The position numbers and the translations under genes are program-made. From Allolobophora icterica (Eukaryota; Annelida; Clitellata; Crassiclitellata; Lumbricidae), in assembly GCA_963556255.1 (NCBI GenBank), contig OY744606.1:78580141-78644140 (forward strand): 64,000 bases of DNA, written 5' to 3'. Below are positions 43,030 through 54,350 of the stretch, piece after piece (the first letter of the stretch is position 1; the number at the start of each line of letters is the position of its first letter). The notes under the pieces were generated by a model that saw nothing but the letters and a program-made list of their open reading frames with translations, was not told where the DNA came from and ran no database searches.

Positions 43030-43400
43030 CGATACAGGAAAAGATAGAGGGGAGAGAGAGGGAGAGGGAGGAACGGAAACAGGAAGAAAGACAGGGACGA
43101 AAGGAGGGAGGCTGAGAAGGACGGGCGGAAATAGGGTCAGAAGGAGAGAGGCAGAAGGAGGAACGGAGACAGGGAACGAGAGGGAGGTAAAGGCAGAAGG
43201 AGGCGCAGATAGGGAGAGGGAGAATTAAGGGAGAGAGGGAGGGAGGCAGAGAAGGAGTTATGGCAAAAAGAAGGAGGGAGGCAGGTACGGAGAGAGGCAG
43301 AAGGAGGGGATGTAGAGGGAAGAAGATAGGGAGGGACGGAGAGAAGGAGGAAGGAACCAGGCAGAGAAGGCAGAGAGACACAGAGACAGAGACGGAGTCA
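43030..43400. repeat. Purine-rich (GGGAGA/GGAGGCAGA) tract
   Basis: Degenerate GA-rich sequence. Open frames on both strands are compositional. Confidence 0.8.
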
Positions 43401-43531
43401 TATGGAAAGCGCAACACTTGAGCGGAGAGGGCGAAGGCGCGCAGTCGTTGTCGAGCGCCCGTAGCGGTCGGTGTGGTGCGACATATTGTATGGTGTGGAG
43501 ATGTGTCCGAGTTCGCCCACTTCGGTTGCCA

Positions 43532-43989
43532 GGGGTCGTCCATAAAGGACGTCCGCAAAATATGACCCACTTTGGACCCCTCCCTCCCCTTGTCCGCAAT
43601 TGTCCGCATTTGACCTTTCCCTCCCCTCTGCGGACGTCCGCACGCCTAAGCCAATTTTTGATGTCGTCGTCATTATTTTTAGAATTACTCCACGGTTCCT
43701 GTGCACGTTTAAGTGACAGTTCAGGTTTCATATCGCACAATGTGCAGTAATAAAAGCCTCTAAAGTCGCAGTAAAGTTTATACCATGCTTGAAGTTTTAG
43801 GCAATCACTTCACTGACCTTTTCATCTTTCGGGTAAGGCTGAAACAAGGTGGTGTTTAAAAACTATCAAATTTAAAAGTTTAGATGCGGACGTCCGCACT
43901 GGTCATAGCCCTCCCTCCCCTTGTCCGCATTTGTCCGCATTTCGATGACCCCCCTCCCCTCACTGCGGACGTCCTTTATGGATGACCCC
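43532..43989. mobile_element. DNA transposon, non-autonomous (458 bp)
   Basis: The left end GGGGTCGTCCATAAAGGACG, then TCCGC, is the inverted match of the right end, with one mismatch in about 25. Internal inverted copies of GTCCGCA and of GTCCGCAATTGTCCGCATTT-like words occur subterminally. Flanks allow either a CA or a CCAG target duplication, depending on where the G-run is cut, so the superfamily is undecided. Confidence 0.85.
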
Positions 43990-44474
43990 CAGACAGTATT
44001 TGGCACGACGTATGCGAGATATCGTCGGTGTGAAATGATGTCCGGACCAATGGTCAGGTTTTAGACGACGTTTGAAGTGTCATGTTAACGTTTGAAGTAA
44101 TGTGTTAACGTAATATCAGAATAACATGAGAAACAATATTACTTGATGTCTTTCTCGGACCAAATCTCGCATTCCTATTAATGGTTCAGCTTCACAGTTG
44201 CTATCTGACGTCATCGGTCACGTGAACCAATGGCAATTAATATTTTTCGGACACATCTTCACCATGGACCATATGCGACCTCACACCGGCTGTGGCCCTG
44301 GGTTTATAAGAGGTTCGTCTTTTGATGTCTTCCTCGTATACTTGGAAACCTTTACGGAAGGTGTAAAATAACACGACGGGCCGAAAGAAAATTCAAGTGC
44401 AATAAATTACTGTTTGATGTGCACAGGTATCTCCCATATATCTACCTGTTCCCGGCTTACCTGAACACACCTTG
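43990..44474. other. Unassigned DNA
   Basis: No gene or repeat family is recognised. Confidence 0.5.
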
Positions 44475-44790
44475 ATTGGCAACTTTATGGGCATTGGACT
44501 TCTAAATATCCGTCTGTGTACTTCTCTCTGTAAGTCTGTATATCTAATTTTATGAGCATTGTCCTTCTAAATATCCGTCTGTATATGTCTCTATGCTTTC
44601 ACTCTGAAACTTTATGGGCATTGTCCTAAGTGTCCCTCTGTAAATGGCTCTCTGTCTGTCTCTATGTCTGTAATTTTATGGGCATTGACCTGTTAAAAGT
44701 CCCTCTTTGTACGTCTCTATGTCTGTAACTTTATGGGCATTGTCCTGCTGAATATCCCTCTACATCTTGCTGCTTGTCTGTATGCCTGTC
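44475..44790. repeat. Tandem repeat, about 75 bp, 4-5 units
   Basis: Each unit has (A/T)TTTATG(G/A)GCATTG(T/A)CCT, then AATATCC(G/C)TCTGT and a TCTCTATGTCTGTAA spacer. Confidence 0.85.
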
Positions 44791-45405
44791 TGTGTAGCAG
44801 TGCCTCCATGCAGTTGTTTTCATCTTTAATATTTAATGCTTATTGTGTATATCATATATAGTATTATTTATGTATAATAATGTACTTTTATGTGCTCGTA
44901 TGATGCATATGTTCATCAATGCATACTTTGAAAATTCCTGCATAGTACAGGCGAAACTCCATGTTAGCATGCCACATTATCACCTGAATTCTGATACATA
45001 CATAATAATATATATATATATGTAAACAAAATAGGGACACAAATACGCACGCACGCACAGACAAAAGATAAGTTAAAGCGATCTGCATATATATTCTGCA
45101 CTGTAAAAGTAAAAGGTGGTTTCATCCGTTGGTGGAATTAATACGGTAAGGGTGGAAAAATCCGTGGAGGATGAATCACTTTGATTAAGATTAGTCTGCG
45201 TATAGAAGGTGGAATGCCTCACCAACAGAGTCACACATATAGCCCATGAAGTCCATATTTTGGAGAATGCAGTGTTATTGAAAACATCATTAATCAGTTC
45301 CTGACGCCAGCCATTTGGTGGCGATGGGTACGAATAAATGATCTCCATTGTCATCGGTCATTTGTCAAGTCCAGTGCTTCTCTCAATGTTAGTCGAAGTC
45401 ATGTT
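44791..45405. other. Unassigned DNA
   Basis: A TA patch lies at 45003-45020. Inverted TTGGTGG/ATCCGTTGG words lie near 45120 and 45310. No gene. Confidence 0.5.
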
Positions 45406-45640
45406 ATGTCTTCATTTGTATTGTCTTTCCAACGCAGTCTTGCTCTGCCTTTGTTTCTCTTTTACTCCACTAATAACGTCACTCACCCACTATCATCTGC
45501 TCCTTTACTCATCACCACACAGGCTTTCCACTCCAAATTGCAGTCTCACCTCTTCAAGATTTCCTACCCTAATCCATCCGATCCTCTGCCTTTCAAGCCT
45601 TCTCGTCCTCAACGAAACCCGCCGTAACAGCTGCTCTGCC
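45406..45640 (+). pseudogene. Possible LINE RT C-terminus
   Basis: The open frame ends TTQAFHSKLQSHLFKISYP, similar to the F..KLk.hLFk..Yp end of LINE reverse transcriptases. The central GPxxWNxLP motif is not preserved, so this is tentative. Confidence 0.4.
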
Positions 45641-45985
45641 TCCTCTCTCTGGTCTCTCTGGCAACCGGACTCGGACCTCCACTGGACATCGATCTCTGGA
45701 CAACCCATGTAATAAGCGATTCAAATGCCACGCTTGTAACTCTACCAGAAAATGGATGACAGGAGGCTCGCGTCTACTCTTACAGGGTGTGCTCTGCTGT
45801 CTAAAAATGGCGGGCGTTTAAGACAAACATCGGTGGACCCTGGGACCAACGAAATTCGTGGAATTTTCCTTAAATTGTTTACTGTGTGTGTGCATCTATG
45901 TTACATGAAGATGTATACATACATGCATTGTACAATGTACATATGTGTGTTGGGCGATGTAATGTGCATCTGTGTACACTATATA

Positions 45986-46027
<42 letters not shown>

Positions 46028-46259
46028 GGATCAACATGCATGTACCAATGTGTGCATTTGTTGGTTTTATATGGAATCTATCGTATGGCGTGTCAACACC
46101 GGACTTTGCGATCTCCGTTTCAATTCAAGTTGTATACCTATTTCGATCTGTTACACAGCCATGTTTAAAACTGTTATAGGGTCCTTAAAAGGCGCTCTAT
46201 AAAGAGAACAATGGTGAGGAGATAGGCTACATGTCCTAAGAGCTTATCACTCATATCGC
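45641..46259. other. (TA)n at 45978-46022 and LINE 3' motif at 46180-46200
   Basis: CCTTAAAAGGCGCTCTATAA (46172-46191), then AGAGAACAATGG, is a LINE end. The rest is unassigned. Confidence 0.55.
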
Positions 46260-46520
46260 TCACCACACACACCCACTTTCACATTTACACACACCACACA
46301 CACACACACACATCTCACATCAAACACACACATCACATGCACATACATCACACACGTCACACACACATCACACACATCACACACGCACATCACGCACACA
46401 CACACACACACGCACGCACGCACGCACACACAGACACACAGACACACACACACACACACACACGCATATTATGCACACATACATACATCACATACACAGA
46501 GACCAAATGCACACCAACAC
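46260..46520. repeat. (CA)n-rich microsatellite
   Basis: CACACA, ACATCACA and GCACGCAC runs. His/Thr-rich frames are compositional. Confidence 0.93.
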
Positions 46521-46689
46521 ATTATACACACCACAACTGCCGACTCAAGGTTACGAAAGTGAAGTAAATAAGCGCCGCCCCTAGGTTCCCTGAGACATGA
46601 ATGGACATATGATTTAGGCATTTCCTATAGCTGTGATGTAGTTTCTATAAAAAGTCCAGTGTCCCGCAATGTGACTTAGGGGAGACACC

Positions 46690-46920
46690 ACTTTCACATT
46701 TCGTAAGCCCTTGAACCGGCAGTGTATGAACCCGAAGGTCTTGGGCAAGGGGCTAGGGTAAGTATAACAGGACTTGCCGCTTACTTCCAAGCTTGCCACT
46801 CTACCAAATTCTGCTTGGTGACAGAGACACTTGTACCCAGGGTCGTTAGACGGAGTCGAACCGGTAACCGCACGATCCGTGACTAAACGTGCTACCGGTG
46901 GACCAGCATGTCGTATTCTA
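46690..46920 (-). mobile_element. tRNA-Arg-like SINE
   Basis: On the minus strand from 46915: A box TGGTCCACCGGTAGCACGTT, anticodon loop TCACGGA (ACG, arginine), B box CCGGTTCGACTCC. A SINE body follows with AGTGGCAAGCTTGGAAGTAA and CTTGCCCAAGACCTTCGGGT. The head resembles tRNA-Arg(ACG), including the CGGATC after the anticodon. Confidence 0.75.
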
Positions 46921-47337
46921 TGCCAATCGAAATTCAATGATTAGAGTGTGCAAACATATGAAACGGTCCAGCAGCGCCGCTTTTGCCTAACGATGGAGTA
47001 GTAGTATTTGTGCTGGCTCGTGTGCTGCGCGCTGGGTAAATATCCGTGTATCAATAATATATCGTTGTTCATGCCTGCATTCCTTTCGGCCTGGTCGTGA
47101 TGGATCCTATTTGTGTGCGCGTGCGTGCTTAGTCGCCCGTGCGGCACTGTCTGACGCATTAATGCAGGTTACGTCTCGTCAGCACGTTCGAAAGGAAGGT
47201 GTTTTCAAGACACAACGATTTTATGGTTTCTCGACAGGTATATGTAGTAAGATGAGGTAAATGTAGGTAGTTTGGTGAGGTAAGGTAAGTTAAAGTAGGG
47301 TAGATGGGGGTGAGGTAGAGACGGTAAGATAGAGTAT
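46921..47337. other. Unassigned; GGTAA words near its end
   Basis: Degenerate GAGGTAAGGTAAG words at 47240-47330. No gene. Confidence 0.5.
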
Positions 47338-47455
47338 GGACTGATCTTCTGGATAGTGACCTATTATGGCTTGGTTTTGGCATGCCATCGGTTGATGTCT
47401 TATGCATTATACACCGGCGCAATAGAAGTTACTAATTACAATTACAATCGTAAGA
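47338..47455 (+). mobile_element. LINE 3' end, AATTAC-tail family
   Basis: GGACTGATCTTCTGGATAGT, GGTTGATGTCTTATGCATTA, CACCGGCGCAATAGAAGTTA, CTAATTAC and AATTAC. This is the clearest copy of the shared 3' terminus and tail. Confidence 0.85.
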
Positions 47456-47575
47456 CAAAGTACGATACGTTTAGATAATGCAAGAATGTGGGCAAGGAAA
47501 GGTTAGGCGAGGAAGGTTAATTGTGTGTTGTAAAGTAAGCTGAGATAAGGTGAGATGAGGTGAGGTACTGTAGGG

Positions 47576-47774
47576 CATAGGCGTAATTTGTGGAGGTACG
47601 AGGGGTGCCCGTACCCTCCACTCTTTGGACTGGGGGTGCTGTATCCCCCACTTTTTGAACAATGCCAATGAATATTTTATTAGTGTGCCTTCCCAGAGAT
47701 CGCAGTCTCAGCCTTGCTTCGTGTATGTAGGAAATTGGTACCCCCCACTTTTTAGACCAAAGTTACGCCCCTGC
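47576..47774. mobile_element. hAT-like miniature transposon (199 bp)
   Basis: The ends CATAGGCGTAATTTG and inverted CAGGGGCGTAACTTTG match at most positions. A perfect 8-bp target duplication, CTGTAGGG, lies at 47568-47575 and 47775-47782. Internal CCCCCACTTTTT words are repeated three times. Confidence 0.93.
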
Positions 47775-47782
47775 TGTAGGGT

Positions 47783-48289
47783 AATATCAAACAATCGTGT
47801 GTTAGGATTATACTAGATTGAGAAAAGGTGTGGTTTTAAGGCGTATAATGCATTTAAAGATATTCGTGTATAGGCGTTGATCTCATCTGGATATACACAT
47901 TTGGGTGACATGAAATCAGTGCGGACTGCGTGCGTGGCGTTGGTTGAGGCGTAGTGGTACGTGCGTGCGTTTGTGTGTGTGCGTGTCTGTGTATGTATGT
48001 ATGTGTGTATGTGTGTGTATGTGTGCGTGTGTGTTTTTATTTTGCCTAACGATGGAGTTTCTCCATTTCTCCCTTCTTCTTTTCCTCCTCTTCGTCGTGC
48101 TGTGTTTGAGCGTGGAAGCCAAGTTCTGCTGCGTCCGTCAGAGGAGAAGAGACGCAGAGCGTGGACGGCGGATCGACTTACCACGGACGGCCATGTTGCC
48201 TTTGCTGTTGCTACCGCGTCTGTTGCTGTTCCGTTGTCCCATCGACGTCGATGACAACCGCTCGACAGTTGTTTGCACAGCCTAATGGC
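47783..48289. other. (TG)n patch and unassigned CpG-rich DNA
   Basis: A TG/TATG repeat lies at 47965-48040. The following 250 bp is pyrimidine- and CpG-rich, with an open frame I do not trust. Confidence 0.5.
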
Positions 48290-49330
48290 AACTGTCTTCC
48301 GCCGTCCGCCTTCTTCACCGGCCCTTCCTCCTACTCCTCTTCCTACTCCTTTCCTCCTCATTCTTGTCATTCTACTCATAATCTTCCTTTTCCTACTTCT
48401 CCGTGTTTTCCTCCTACTCCTCTTCGTACTCCTTCCCTCCACATTCTCGTCATTCTACCCATGATCTTTCTATTCCTTCTCCACCGCTCCTTCCTCTACT
48501 TCTCTTCCTATACTTCTTCCCTCCACAATCCACATTCTCGTCATTCTACTCGTAATCTTCCTATCTCCGCCTCTACTTCTGCCTCCTCCGCCTTCTCGTA
48601 TTTTCCTTTTCTTCTTGTTTTTCTTCTCCTGTTTCTTCTTCTCTCATTCTTTGCTTCCTACCCATCATCATATTGGTTATCCCCCTCCAGTTCCTACTTC
48701 TGAATCCTATTCTCAACATCTGCTTCATCCCTCTCCTCCTCCGCTTTCTCTTCTGCATGCTCCTCCTTTTTCTGCCTGCTATTCCTCCATTCTCCTGATC
48801 GTAATAATTATAACTCTTCCTCTGGCTTATAGGGGATTTTTCATTATCGCCCGATATCATATTCTCTGCTTCCTCTCTATTCCTCCTTCTGTTCCTCCGT
48901 CAGATAAGAATAATTATCCTCCTCGTTGTTCTGGTCCACCACCTCCTCCTCATCTATTGTTTCGTAATTTCTTTTTTCGTCGTCTTCTCATATCCTGTTT
49001 TCTTCGTCTCCTCTTCGTCATCATCTTCCTCTCCTCTCTTCTCGCATATCCTCCCGTTCGTCGTCCTGTCCTCTCATATTCCTGCTCCCTTTTCCTTCTG
49101 CCTCTTCCTGTTCTTCCTCACTTCTTCCTCACTATTCCTCCTCTTCCTCCTTTCGTTCTTCCTCTCCTCTCATTCTGCTTTTTCATCCTCTTCTTCCCCA
49201 CTTCTTTTTCTTCTGTATCTTCTTCCTCCTCCTTTTGTTTCCTTCTTCCTCTCTCTCCTTCTTTCCCCCAGCCTTTCCTCTTATTCTCCTCCATCAGCCT
49301 CTCCTCCTCATGCTGCTGCTTCTCAAATCG
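48290..49330. repeat. Polypyrimidine tract (CTT/CCT)n, about 1 kb
   Basis: The plus strand is almost entirely C and T, organised as drifting CTCCTTC/TTCTTCCT words. It gives a 272-codon frame on one strand and charged frames on the other, all explained by composition. Confidence 0.9.
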
Positions 49331-49512
49331 CAGTTCCATCCCTGTTGCTGATGCTGCACAGCTTCAGCAGCCAGACAGGCCGCGGCAGCGTGCTTTCTTC
49401 TTCGTTTGTCAGGCGTCGATGACGCCCCACTGACGACTGCAGCCTGCGTGGCTATCCGTCTCTCTTATCTCCAACTGTCTGTCTGTCTGTCGAAGATATA
49501 AATTTTAGGTCA

Positions 49513-49554
<42 letters not shown>

Positions 49555-49673
49555 TATATGGAACACATGCACGTGCGCAAACTCACACGCATGCGCACAC
49601 GCACACACGGACCTGATTAAATATGTTTGTATTTTACACACTATCTAGGTTGACCCCTACATAGTTATGCAAT

Positions 49674-49722
<49 letters not shown>

Positions 49723-49725
49723 TAT
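49513..49725. repeat. Two (TA)n microsatellites
   Basis: Pure TA runs at about 49518-49552 and 49677-49715, separated by unique sequence with CACACGC. Confidence 0.9.
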
Positions 49726-49804
49726 GTTTTATGCAGACTGTAATTTCATGTTTCATTCCTCTTATATGTCATAACATAACGTCAGTGAAAATATGTAAAG
49801 CGCA

Positions 49805-50265
49805 ACTTCAAGGAAAACTCATCGGCAGATCTCCTGACCAAGTCAGAGGCCACTTGCGGAACAAGGAAGGTGACAGACTGATTAGGTGACTTCTGATTTT
49901 AAAAGGAAGACTATTCCAGGATACAGGGCCAACAATGGCAAATTTCTGTGCTGGGTATAGTGGACGAACTATAAACCAGAGGGACGACAGTGATACCCTG
50001 TGCATTGTTGTGCAACCGATCGGAGGGACCTGCGACCAGAAATAGATGAGGCAGTGATACACAAGTATCTGAGATAGGATGGAGAAGGCAATTCCAACTA
50101 GACAATTTCGCCACAGAGAATCTTGTATAAGCTTACTGTTTATGCGTCGAGGTATACTGGTAACCAGTGCAGAGTGTCTCGTATGTAGGCGGAGATGTGG
50201 CCAAGTGCTATAGGTTGCCACAGAAGAGACGAGCAGATGCAAGTAGATCAGACTGCAATTCGGAG
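49805..50265 (-). pseudogene. LINE reverse-transcriptase C-terminus (decayed)
   Basis: The minus-strand frame 50242-49808 contains RRINSKLIQDSL, then PAQKFAIVGPVSWNSLPFKI and SPSLFRKWPLTW. The GPxxWNxLP core is intact, with drifted flanks. Confidence 0.75.
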
Positions 50266-50369
50266 GTAAGAGAGTATAGTATATACGTATGCAAGTGTCT
50301 CTTTATATCTGATGTATGATCATGTATCTGATGTATACGATCGTCAACAAAAAATCAATTACAAGTACC

Positions 50370-50612
50370 GCGGTCTTCTACAAGACTTGGCGACTCTTCC
50401 TTCGCTGTTACGGGACCCACTGCGTGGAACAATCTTCCTGACCACGTTAGGAATGCACCATCGCTGGAGTCATTTAAATCACAGCTGAAGACATATCTTT
50501 TTAAACTTTCATACGACTGCCAACTTTTGTAACTTATGTACAGCGCCCTTTTCTTCGGCCTCGGCTGTGCTACGGCGCTATATAAATCGTCTTATTATTA
50601 TTATTATTATAC
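50370..50612 (+). pseudogene. LINE 3' end with (TTA)n tail
   Basis: The translation gives TRLGDSSFAVTGPTAWNNLP, DHVRNAPSLESFKSQLKTYL, FKLSYDCQLL and a stop. A short 3' UTR follows, ending CTACGGCGCTATATAAATCG and a (TTA)n tail (50590-50612). This is the cleanest example of the RT tail, terminal motif and tail layout. Confidence 0.9.
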
Positions 50613-51609
50613 CTTTCGTCAATCATAATTGTTCTCTCTACACAGATTTATGGAATCTTTGATATATAATTATATTGATTGGATGAATGGGTTCCCCAAG
50701 TTCAGCTTTCTTGAGCTCTGTGTATACATATCTTGCAGGAATTTTCGTGTTCCTAGTTGTAACCCATGTATACGTATACCTGTATGTAGTTATATTTATA
50801 TGCATGTATACACATATTCCTGGTAAGCGTGCATATATATATATATTATATATTACGTGTGTATATGCATATATATATTATATATTATATGTATATATAT
50901 AATGTGGAGGTACATTATCTTGTATGCTTGTATGTGCATCATATGTGCGAATAATTAATGTACCAGGTGGCAATTTTCAGGCGGTTATTTGAGTGACGAT
51001 AACATCTTCTTGTCTCCCGCGTCATCCAATGCATGCGAGAACCCAGCGCAGGTGCCCGTCCGTCCAACCGTCTCCTATTCGTCCGTCTGTAGGGTCTGTG
51101 TGTCCGTCCTTCTGTCCGTGTGTATACTGTCCGGCAGTGTGTTCGTCTGTCCGTCTATATGTTCATCTGTCCATCGTAGCGTGCGTTTCTCAGTCACTCC
51201 GTCCATCTGTCCTTCTATGTGGTCGTGTTTATCAGGTGTGTCGGTGTGATTGTCCGTCCGCAAGTGGCGCTGTCTATCCGTTCGCACATCTGTTTGTTGC
51301 ATGAGCGGTATATAGCATGAGTTGCGGTTATAAGGATGAGGAGGAGGAGAGGTCTTGGCTGCGGTTGATTAATCTCCTGTCATCTGCTCTACGGGCGTAT
51401 ACCTATATCTCTATGTCATATATCATTGATGTGCGTAGGTGCGTAGTGTATGTCTGTATGATATACGTGTATATATGATATATGCATGCACGTGATTTAT
51501 GCTCATTTGTGTATATGGTATAGTGGTATATGTGTAGAAATATATATAATTATACATGTGTGTGTATGAGTGCATATGTGTATATTTTAGGTGTTTGGTG
51601 CTTATTTAC

Positions 51610-51642
<33 letters not shown>

Positions 51643-51732
51643 GCATTTACTTGATTTGTCTCTATGTATATTATATAATATGAGCATCAATATGCTCGCA
51701 TGGTGCCTTTAAGAACCTCTATCCACCTGTCC
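50613..51732. other. TA/TATG and GTCC simple repeats, otherwise unassigned
   Basis: TA-rich patches at 50835-50905 and 51440-51650. Degenerate GTCCGTCTGT words at 51055-51290. No gene is recognised. Confidence 0.55.
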
Positions 51733-52037
51733 TAGTGTTTCCCAGCCTGGATGTCCCGACACCCAGTGGTGCTGTGAACCTGTTCTATATGGGATAATAT
51801 TTAAACAGCTTTTTCTGTACAAAAATATGAATAACTAGAGATTATCACTACTAGCATAGGCCTATAATTGTTTTTTAAAGTTAGAGTATAGTGTTGAAGT
51901 AGTCGCAACACTGCGGATGAATACAAGCAACTTTGGTCGTCATTAAAACAAAGAAAATTAGTGAAATTCAGGTCAGGTGCCGTTGTCTGATTGACTTTTA
52001 GTAAGTGTGCCTTGCTCTGAAAGGTTGGGAACCACTG
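51733..52037. mobile_element. Probable hAT-like element (305 bp)
   Basis: The left end TAGTGTTTCCCAGCCT is the inverted match, with about three mismatches, of the right end AGGTTGGGAACCACTG. This pair is a common hAT terminal type. Flanks share only ACCT (ACCTGTCC against ACCTAACG), so the duplication has decayed or the call is wrong. Confidence 0.6.
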
Positions 52038-52054
52038 ACCTAACGTTTTGGTAT

Positions 52055-52055
<1 letters not shown>

Positions 52056-52146
<91 letters not shown>

Positions 52147-52147
52147 G
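52056..52147. repeat. (CAAT)n microsatellite
   Basis: About 22 CAAT/ATCA units with one CAAC variant. Confidence 0.95.
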
Positions 52148-52880
52148 TTTATTGACTCATCAATCATTACACAAACAAACACATTAGGTTAAACAAAATA
52201 GTACAGTTCAAACTCTTTGTAGCAAAGTGCATTTATAACCTGAGCTTACAGCTCAGGTTGTGTTGGTATATAAACATGTATATATATGTATATGTAATTT
52301 GTCTGCATGTTAATATGTATATAAAATATGAGTGTCAAGAAACTTATATAGCACTTTTAAAAACTTCTAAATAGATAACCAACATTGCCATATATTTTAA
52401 TTGATGTATAATAAATGTCTGTATATTATATCTATATATTACGTACACATGTTGTTTATTGTACACACGAGCCATGGTTTTGACCTTCGGCACTCAATAT
52501 TCTTGAGTCATATATATATATTCTGTGAGCCAATGCGTTGACTCTTGTATGATACGCGGCAAAGCTTAAATTACGCTAATTAGCTATAGTTATTAGTATT
52601 ACAGGCTTCAGGGTATACGTCTGCTATAGATGTCAGACATTATAGAGTGGCTAGAATGCTGTCCGACACTAACTGCCTATAGTCCGTGAAAGGCTAAAAG
52701 CACATTCAAGTCGTCCACTGCCATGACAGTTTTCTCGAATTACTATACAGTATAAGGCCACGCTAATATCTGGCTATATATCAGGCCACAGTTACTATGC
52801 TTCACTGCTAGACAGTAATTATCGATTCATTAATACGGTAGTGTCTGTCGTTACCAGAAATGTTTTTATATCATTACTTC
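52148..52880. other. Unassigned AT-rich DNA
   Basis: TATATG runs at 52265-52330. No gene. Confidence 0.5.
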
Positions 52881-53090
52881 GAGTAGTCGTTTGGTTAGAT
52901 CGCTCACCTTGTAATGGGGAGAGTATATATGGGGTTCGATCCTTCTCCTCGTCTGAGACGGTTGCTGTGTAGGAACTTTGAGCAAGTCCTTCATGCACTC
53001 ACAATTGCTCGGCGCCATCGATTGACGCTTGGTCATTAATTAGGTAGTGGCTGTTAATGAATTTGTAATAATAATAATAATAGTTATAAC
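52881..53090 (+). mobile_element. tRNA-Thr-like SINE with (AAT)n tail
   Basis: A box GTTTGGTTAGATCGCTC, anticodon loop CTTGTAA, B box GGGGTTCGATCC. The body has GAGACGGTTGCTGTGTAGGA and CACAATTGCTCGGCGCCATC. The 3' end is GGCTGTTAATGAATTTG and (TAA)n. Confidence 0.85.
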
Positions 53091-53529
53091 TATTATTATC
53101 GTTATTATAAATTCATTAATTCCGTATTTATTATTTCGGGCCTTTTGATAGATTTTGCGTAATCCCTGGACATCCAGTCCACACAACGGTTAGTTGATTG
53201 CCATGGCTCCATTTGGAATTTATAATATATACAGCAGCTGCATTGGTCCATCCATACAGCTACCGTTGGTGTTAACAGCTACCGTTGGTGTTAACAGCTT
53301 TCCCGCGATCGTTACTTTAATCCAGTCCAGTGTAATGTCTAACGTCTTCTTTATATAGTGCCAGATGTAGAGAGAGACAGAGTTAGAGAGAGACCGGGAA
53401 AGACAAAGGCAGAGACGGAAAGAGATTGGGAAAGACAGAGACAGACATGCAGATGGAAAGACTGGGAAGACAAAGACTGACAGAGACTGAGGTGGGAAGG
53501 GACTGTGAAAGACAGGTAGAGAGAGAACG
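53091..53529. other. Inverted ATT/AAT patch, duplicate ACCGTTGGTGTTAACAGCT, GA-rich DNA
   Basis: A 19-bp direct repeat, ACCGTTGGTGTTAACAGCT, is doubled at 53262-53299. GAGAGACAGA-rich sequence lies at 53365-53528. No gene. Confidence 0.55.
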
Positions 53530-53731
53530 CAGTGTTTTAGTTGTCGGGGGTTTGGGGGGGGGTTCAACCCCCCATAGTTCTCTTTCTAACCCCCTCAGCT
53601 AAGTAACTGAAAATATGTTGGGGGGTGGGGTTAATTCGTTTGTTTTGTCGCCCAGATAAATTTAATTTAGACCACTTTGGTAATCTTCAAATTTTTGACC
53701 CCCCAGTTGTTTTTGGACAACTAAAACACTG
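53530..53731. mobile_element. hAT-like miniature transposon (202 bp)
   Basis: A perfect 16-bp terminal inverted repeat, CAGTGTTTTAGTTGTC, is flanked by a perfect 8-bp duplication, AGAGAACG (53522-53529 and 53732-53739). Subterminal GGGGGG/CCCCCC stretches are present. Confidence 0.95.
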
Positions 53732-53911
53732 AGAGAACGGGAAAGGTATACACGGGCAGAGACGGTTATAAAGTTCAGCTGCAGGCAGACAGTCCGAATT
53801 CAGACCCTGCACGTTATATGTGGATGTTGCAAATGTGACCTTGTACTAATAATACTATAACTATTAATATGTATATATCATTTCTTGTTATAAACTTGAA
53901 TTCGTGAAACC

Positions 53912-53981
53912 CTTACACTGCTTTCGAACAGAGGTTTTAAACTCTGCAGAGTTTAAAACCTCTGTTCGAAAGCAGTGTAAG
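53912..53981. repeat. Perfect 70-bp palindrome
   Basis: Two 35-bp arms (53912-53946 and 53947-53981) are exact reverse complements with no spacer. The centre is ACTCTG|CAGAGT. Weaker pairing continues outside (AACTTGA at 53894, TCAAGTT at 53987). A TA microsatellite begins 12 bp further on. Confidence 0.97.
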
Positions 53982-53991
53982 CATGCTCAAG

Positions 53992-53993
<2 letters not shown>

Positions 53994-54070
<77 letters not shown>

Positions 54071-54073
54071 TAT
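53994..54073. repeat. (TA)n microsatellite
   Basis: TA repeats with single interruptions near 54028 and 54066. Confidence 0.95.
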
Positions 54074-54173
54074 ATGCATATGTTTATGAAATATATGGTA
54101 AAACACACCTGTTCATATCCATTAGACAGCCATAGCTGCCATACTCCTAGAGATATTGAGTTGTTCATAGTCC

Positions 54174-54214
54174 AGATACATACATACATGCACACACATA
54201 AATACATACATACA

Positions 54215-54248
<34 letters not shown>

Positions 54249-54350
54249 CATGCTTTCATGCATGTGGCCGAGCAACACTACACATGCATGCATACATACA
54301 TACATACATACATACATACATACATACATACATGCATACATACATATATA
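54174..54350. repeat. (CATA)n microsatellite in two blocks
   Basis: CATA runs at 54177-54245 and 54285-54350, separated by a short unique stretch. Confidence 0.93.

Noticed and set aside
48052..48285. Frame with a signal-peptide-like start (MEFLHFSLLLFLLF...)
   Set aside because: Hydrophobicity follows from TTC/CTC/CTT-rich DNA at the edge of the pyrimidine tract. No domain or cysteine pattern is recognisable after it.
48161..49433. A 272-codon frame rich in Ser/Leu/Pro/Phe and its charged opposite-strand frames
   Set aside because: The frame coincides with a pure pyrimidine tract; composition alone removes stops.
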